DNA of 64,000 nucleotides from Stutzerimonas urumqiensis. GTDB taxonomy: Bacteria; Pseudomonadota; Gammaproteobacteria; Pseudomonadales; Pseudomonadaceae. The position numbers and the translations under genes are program-made. Each line of letters opens with the position of its first letter. Position 1 is the stretch's first letter. The stretch is from NCBI RefSeq assembly GCF_003640395.1, contig NZ_RBZQ01000005.1:248001-312000 (forward strand), given 5' to 3'. Of the stretch, positions 62,143 through 64,000 are shown piece by piece. Below the pieces are notes generated by a model that saw nothing but the letters and a program-made list of their open reading frames with translations, ran no database searches and was not told the DNA's origin.

Positions 62143-63449
62143 GCATCGAAGTCACGACGCTGCTGTTCTTCCTCACGCTGGTCTTTTTTCTCGTCCTCGG
62201 CCTGCCGCTGGCCTTCGTGCTGGGCGGGGTATCGGTGCTGTTCCTGTATTTCACCTGGGGCGTGGACGCCTTCTACATGGTCGCCTCGCAGATGTGGGGC
62301 ACGATGGAGAGCTTCACCCTCGTCGCCATTCCGCTGTTCGTGTTCATGGCCATGTTGCTGGAGCGAACCGGCGTGGCGCGCGACCTCTATCGGATGATGC
62401 ACCTGTGGTGCGGCGGCATGCGCGGCGGGCTGGCCATCGGCACGCTGGGCATCTGCGCGGTGTTCGGCGCCATGGTCGGCATCAGCGGCGCGGCCGTGGT
62501 GGCGATGGGCACCATCGCGCTGCCGGCGATGCTCGAACGCGGCTACGACAAGCGCATGGTCCTGGGCTGCATCAACACCGGCGGCGGCTGGGGCATCCTG
62601 ATTCCGCCGAGCATCATGATGATTCTCTACGCCATGATCAGCGGCCAGTCGGTCGGCAAGATGTTCGCCGCCGGTGTGTTGCCGGGCATCCTGCTGGTCT
62701 GCCTTACGGTCACCTACGTGCTGGTGCGCTGCTACCTGCAACCGCACCTGGCCCCTGCCCTGCCGAAGGAAGAGCGCGGCAGCTGGGGCGACAAGCTGCG
62801 CGCGGTGCGGGCCGTGCTGCTGCCGATTGGCATCGTGGTGATGGTGCTCGGCTCGATCATCGGCGGCGTCACCACGCCGACCGAGGCCGCCGCGATGGGC
62901 GTGCTCGGCGCGCTGATCTCCGCGGCGGTGTACCGCAAGCTCGACTGGCCGGTGCTTCAGGAAGCCGCCATCCGCACCTTCAAGCTGACCGGCATGATCG
63001 CCTGGATCCTGTTCGCGGCCCACGCCTTCAGCGCGGCCTACCAGGGCATGGGGGCGCAGTCGCTGATCGAAGGGCTGATGATGGACCTGCCCGGCGGTCG
63101 CTGGGCGATCGTGATCTTCATGATGGCCATCGTCTTCGTCATGGGCATGCTGCTCGACCCGGTCGGCATCATGCTGATCACCCTGCCGGTGTTCCTGCCG
63201 ATCATCGCCTCGCTCGGCTTCGATCCCATCTGGTTCGGCGTGCTGTTCGTGATCAACATGGAAATCGGCTACATGACGCCGCCCTTCGGGTTCAACCTCT
63301 TCTACCTCAAGGGCATCGTGCCGCCGAGCATCAGCATGAAGGACATCTACTGGTCGGTGATTCCCTTCGTGATCGTCAACATCGTCGGCATGGGCATCAT
63401 CATGGTCTTCCCCGAGATCGCAACCTACCTGCCCGACACGCTGTTCTGA
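62139..63449 (+). CDS. dctM: TRAP transporter large permease DctM
   Basis: 436 residues, 11-12 membrane segments. Typical blocks: LVFFLVLGLPLAFVLGGVSV, AMVGISGAAVVAMGTIALPA, INTGGGWGILIPPSIMMILY, FVMGMLLDPVGIMLITLPVF and YMTPPFGFNLFYLKGI. It imports the substrate with Na+ or H+. Confidence 0.95.
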   Translation: MSIEVTTLLFFLTLVFFLVLGLPLAFVLGGVSVLFLYFTWGVDAFYMVASQMWGTMESFTLVAIPLFVFMAMLLERTGVARDLYRMMHLWCGGMRGGLAIGTLGICAVFGAMVGISGAAVVAMGTIALPAMLERGYDKRMVLGCINTGGGWGILIPPSIMMILYAMISGQSVGKMFAAGVLPGILLVCLTVTYVLVRCYLQPHLAPALPKEERGSWGDKLRAVRAVLLPIGIVVMVLGSIIGGVTTPTEAAAMGVLGALISAAVYRKLDWPVLQEAAIRTFKLTGMIAWILFAAHAFSAAYQGMGAQSLIEGLMMDLPGGRWAIVIFMMAIVFVMGMLLDPVGIMLITLPVFLPIIASLGFDPIWFGVLFVINMEIGYMTPPFGFNLFYLKGIVPPSISMKDIYWSVIPFVIVNIVGMGIIMVFPEIATYLPDTLF

Positions 63450-63491
63450 CGCACCGGCCGGCGGCTCCGCCCGCCGGCCACGGAGCCCGCC

Positions 63492-64000
63492 ATGCCGACC
63501 ATCGACACCCTGCTGCACCAGCGCCACGAGCGGACGCTGGTGCTGTCGTTGCACCAGCCCGCGCGGCGCAACGCCCTCTCCGCGGCGATCAAGCACGACC
63601 TGCATCAGGCGCTGCTCGACGCCCGCGACGACCCAGGCCTCGATGCGATCGTCCTGCGCGGCGAAGGCGGGACCTTCTGCTCAGGCGGCGACCTCACCGC
63701 CATGCAGCTCGCCGACCGCGCCGAGGGCGTCGAACGCATGCGTGCCAACGCCGAGCTGATCCGCCTGATGCTGGAATTCCCCAAGCCGATTCTCGCCGCC
63801 GTCGAAGGCTGGGCCGCCGGTGCGGGGCTCTCGCTCGCCCTGGCCTGCGACAGCCTGATCGCGGCCGACGATGCCCGCTTCAAGGCCGGTTTCGGCCGTG
63901 TCGGGCTGATCGGCGACCTCGGGCTGCTGCACACCCTGCCGGCGCGCGTCGGCGTGGCCGCGGCGCGGCAGATCGTGCTGTACAACGAACCGCTCGGCGT
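63492..64000 (+). CDS. Enoyl-CoA hydratase/isomerase family protein (partial, C-terminus off the right edge)
   Basis: 169 codons visible, frame open at the edge. ATG 63492 follows GGAGCCCGCC. Crotonase fold: LSLHQPARRNALSAAIKHDL, oxyanion hole VLRGEGGTFCSGGDLTAM and AAVEGWAAGAGLSLALACDS. The usual first catalytic Glu region reads FGRVGLIGDLGLLHTLPARV, so the enzyme may be an isomerase-like member. It follows the TRAP genes by 42 bp and likely joins the same pathway. Confidence 0.88.
   Translation, partial: MPTIDTLLHQRHERTLVLSLHQPARRNALSAAIKHDLHQALLDARDDPGLDAIVLRGEGGTFCSGGDLTAMQLADRAEGVERMRANAELIRLMLEFPKPILAAVEGWAAGAGLSLALACDSLIAADDARFKAGFGRVGLIGDLGLLHTLPARVGVAAARQIVLYNEPLG

Overview
The window is high-GC DNA from a member of the Pseudomonadaceae. 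The strongest marker is an intact mvaT (22289-22654), the H-NS-type silencer specific to Pseudomonas and close relatives. A Pseudomonas-type REP element (52264-52383) and the gene complement fit; a Stutzerimonas-like species is my inference. No rRNA, tRNA, CRISPR array, integrase or transposase was recognised.

Left part (1-22.3 kb): a leftward defence operon comes first: hsdM (broken by two copies of a palindromic repeat), hsdS, and an McrB-like AAA+ protein with an EVE-like insert that runs off the left edge. A decayed stretch follows (MHS-transporter pseudogene, VOC protein, frameshifted monooxygenase). From 6.8 to 21.9 kb lies an accessory region of small redox and detoxification genes, each beside its own regulator (LysR, GlxA/AraC or MocR type): glutathione transferase, a PPOx-ferredoxin-reductase fusion, cysteine hydrolase, FMN reductase, RidA, MBL hydrolase.

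Centre (22.9-42.0 kb): a type III secretion system (T3SS) cluster of about 19 kb, almost all leftward. It encodes SctD, a possible SctX/SctY pair, SctV, a secretin split into two genes (RhcC2-like and RhcC1-like), a CpaD-like lipoprotein, a divergent TadD-like TPR lipoprotein, then SctI-J-K-L-N-O-Q-R-S-T-U, and a 957-residue LysM protein before a strong terminator. Gene order and split secretin match the rhizobial (Rhc) class known from rhizobia and a few Pseudomonas syringae strains. Unusual points are a SctU without the NPTH autocleavage motif, no recognisable SctP, gatekeeper or hydrophobic translocators, and three tiny ORFs that could encode filament or secreted subunits. MvaT, a known silencer of foreign DNA, is the next gene downstream.

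Right part (42.3-64 kb): chromate transporter, M42 peptidase, SDR and NTF2-like genes, rlmE away from its usual partners, a COG2509 flavoprotein coupled to a TrmH-type methyltransferase, TerC, and a GhrA-type reductase. From 52.4 kb to the right edge is a carboxylate catabolic locus. The leftward operon holds aldolase class II, acyl-CoA synthetase, SurE, an APH-like kinase, SDR, acyl-CoA dehydrogenase, PaaI thioesterase and SDR. It is divergent from a TRAP transporter and an enoyl-CoA hydratase across a region with a perfect 14-bp palindrome. The kinase/dehydrogenase/synthetase/SDR set resembles the levulinate (lva) pathway, so phosphorylation-dependent hydroxyacyl-CoA breakdown is plausible.
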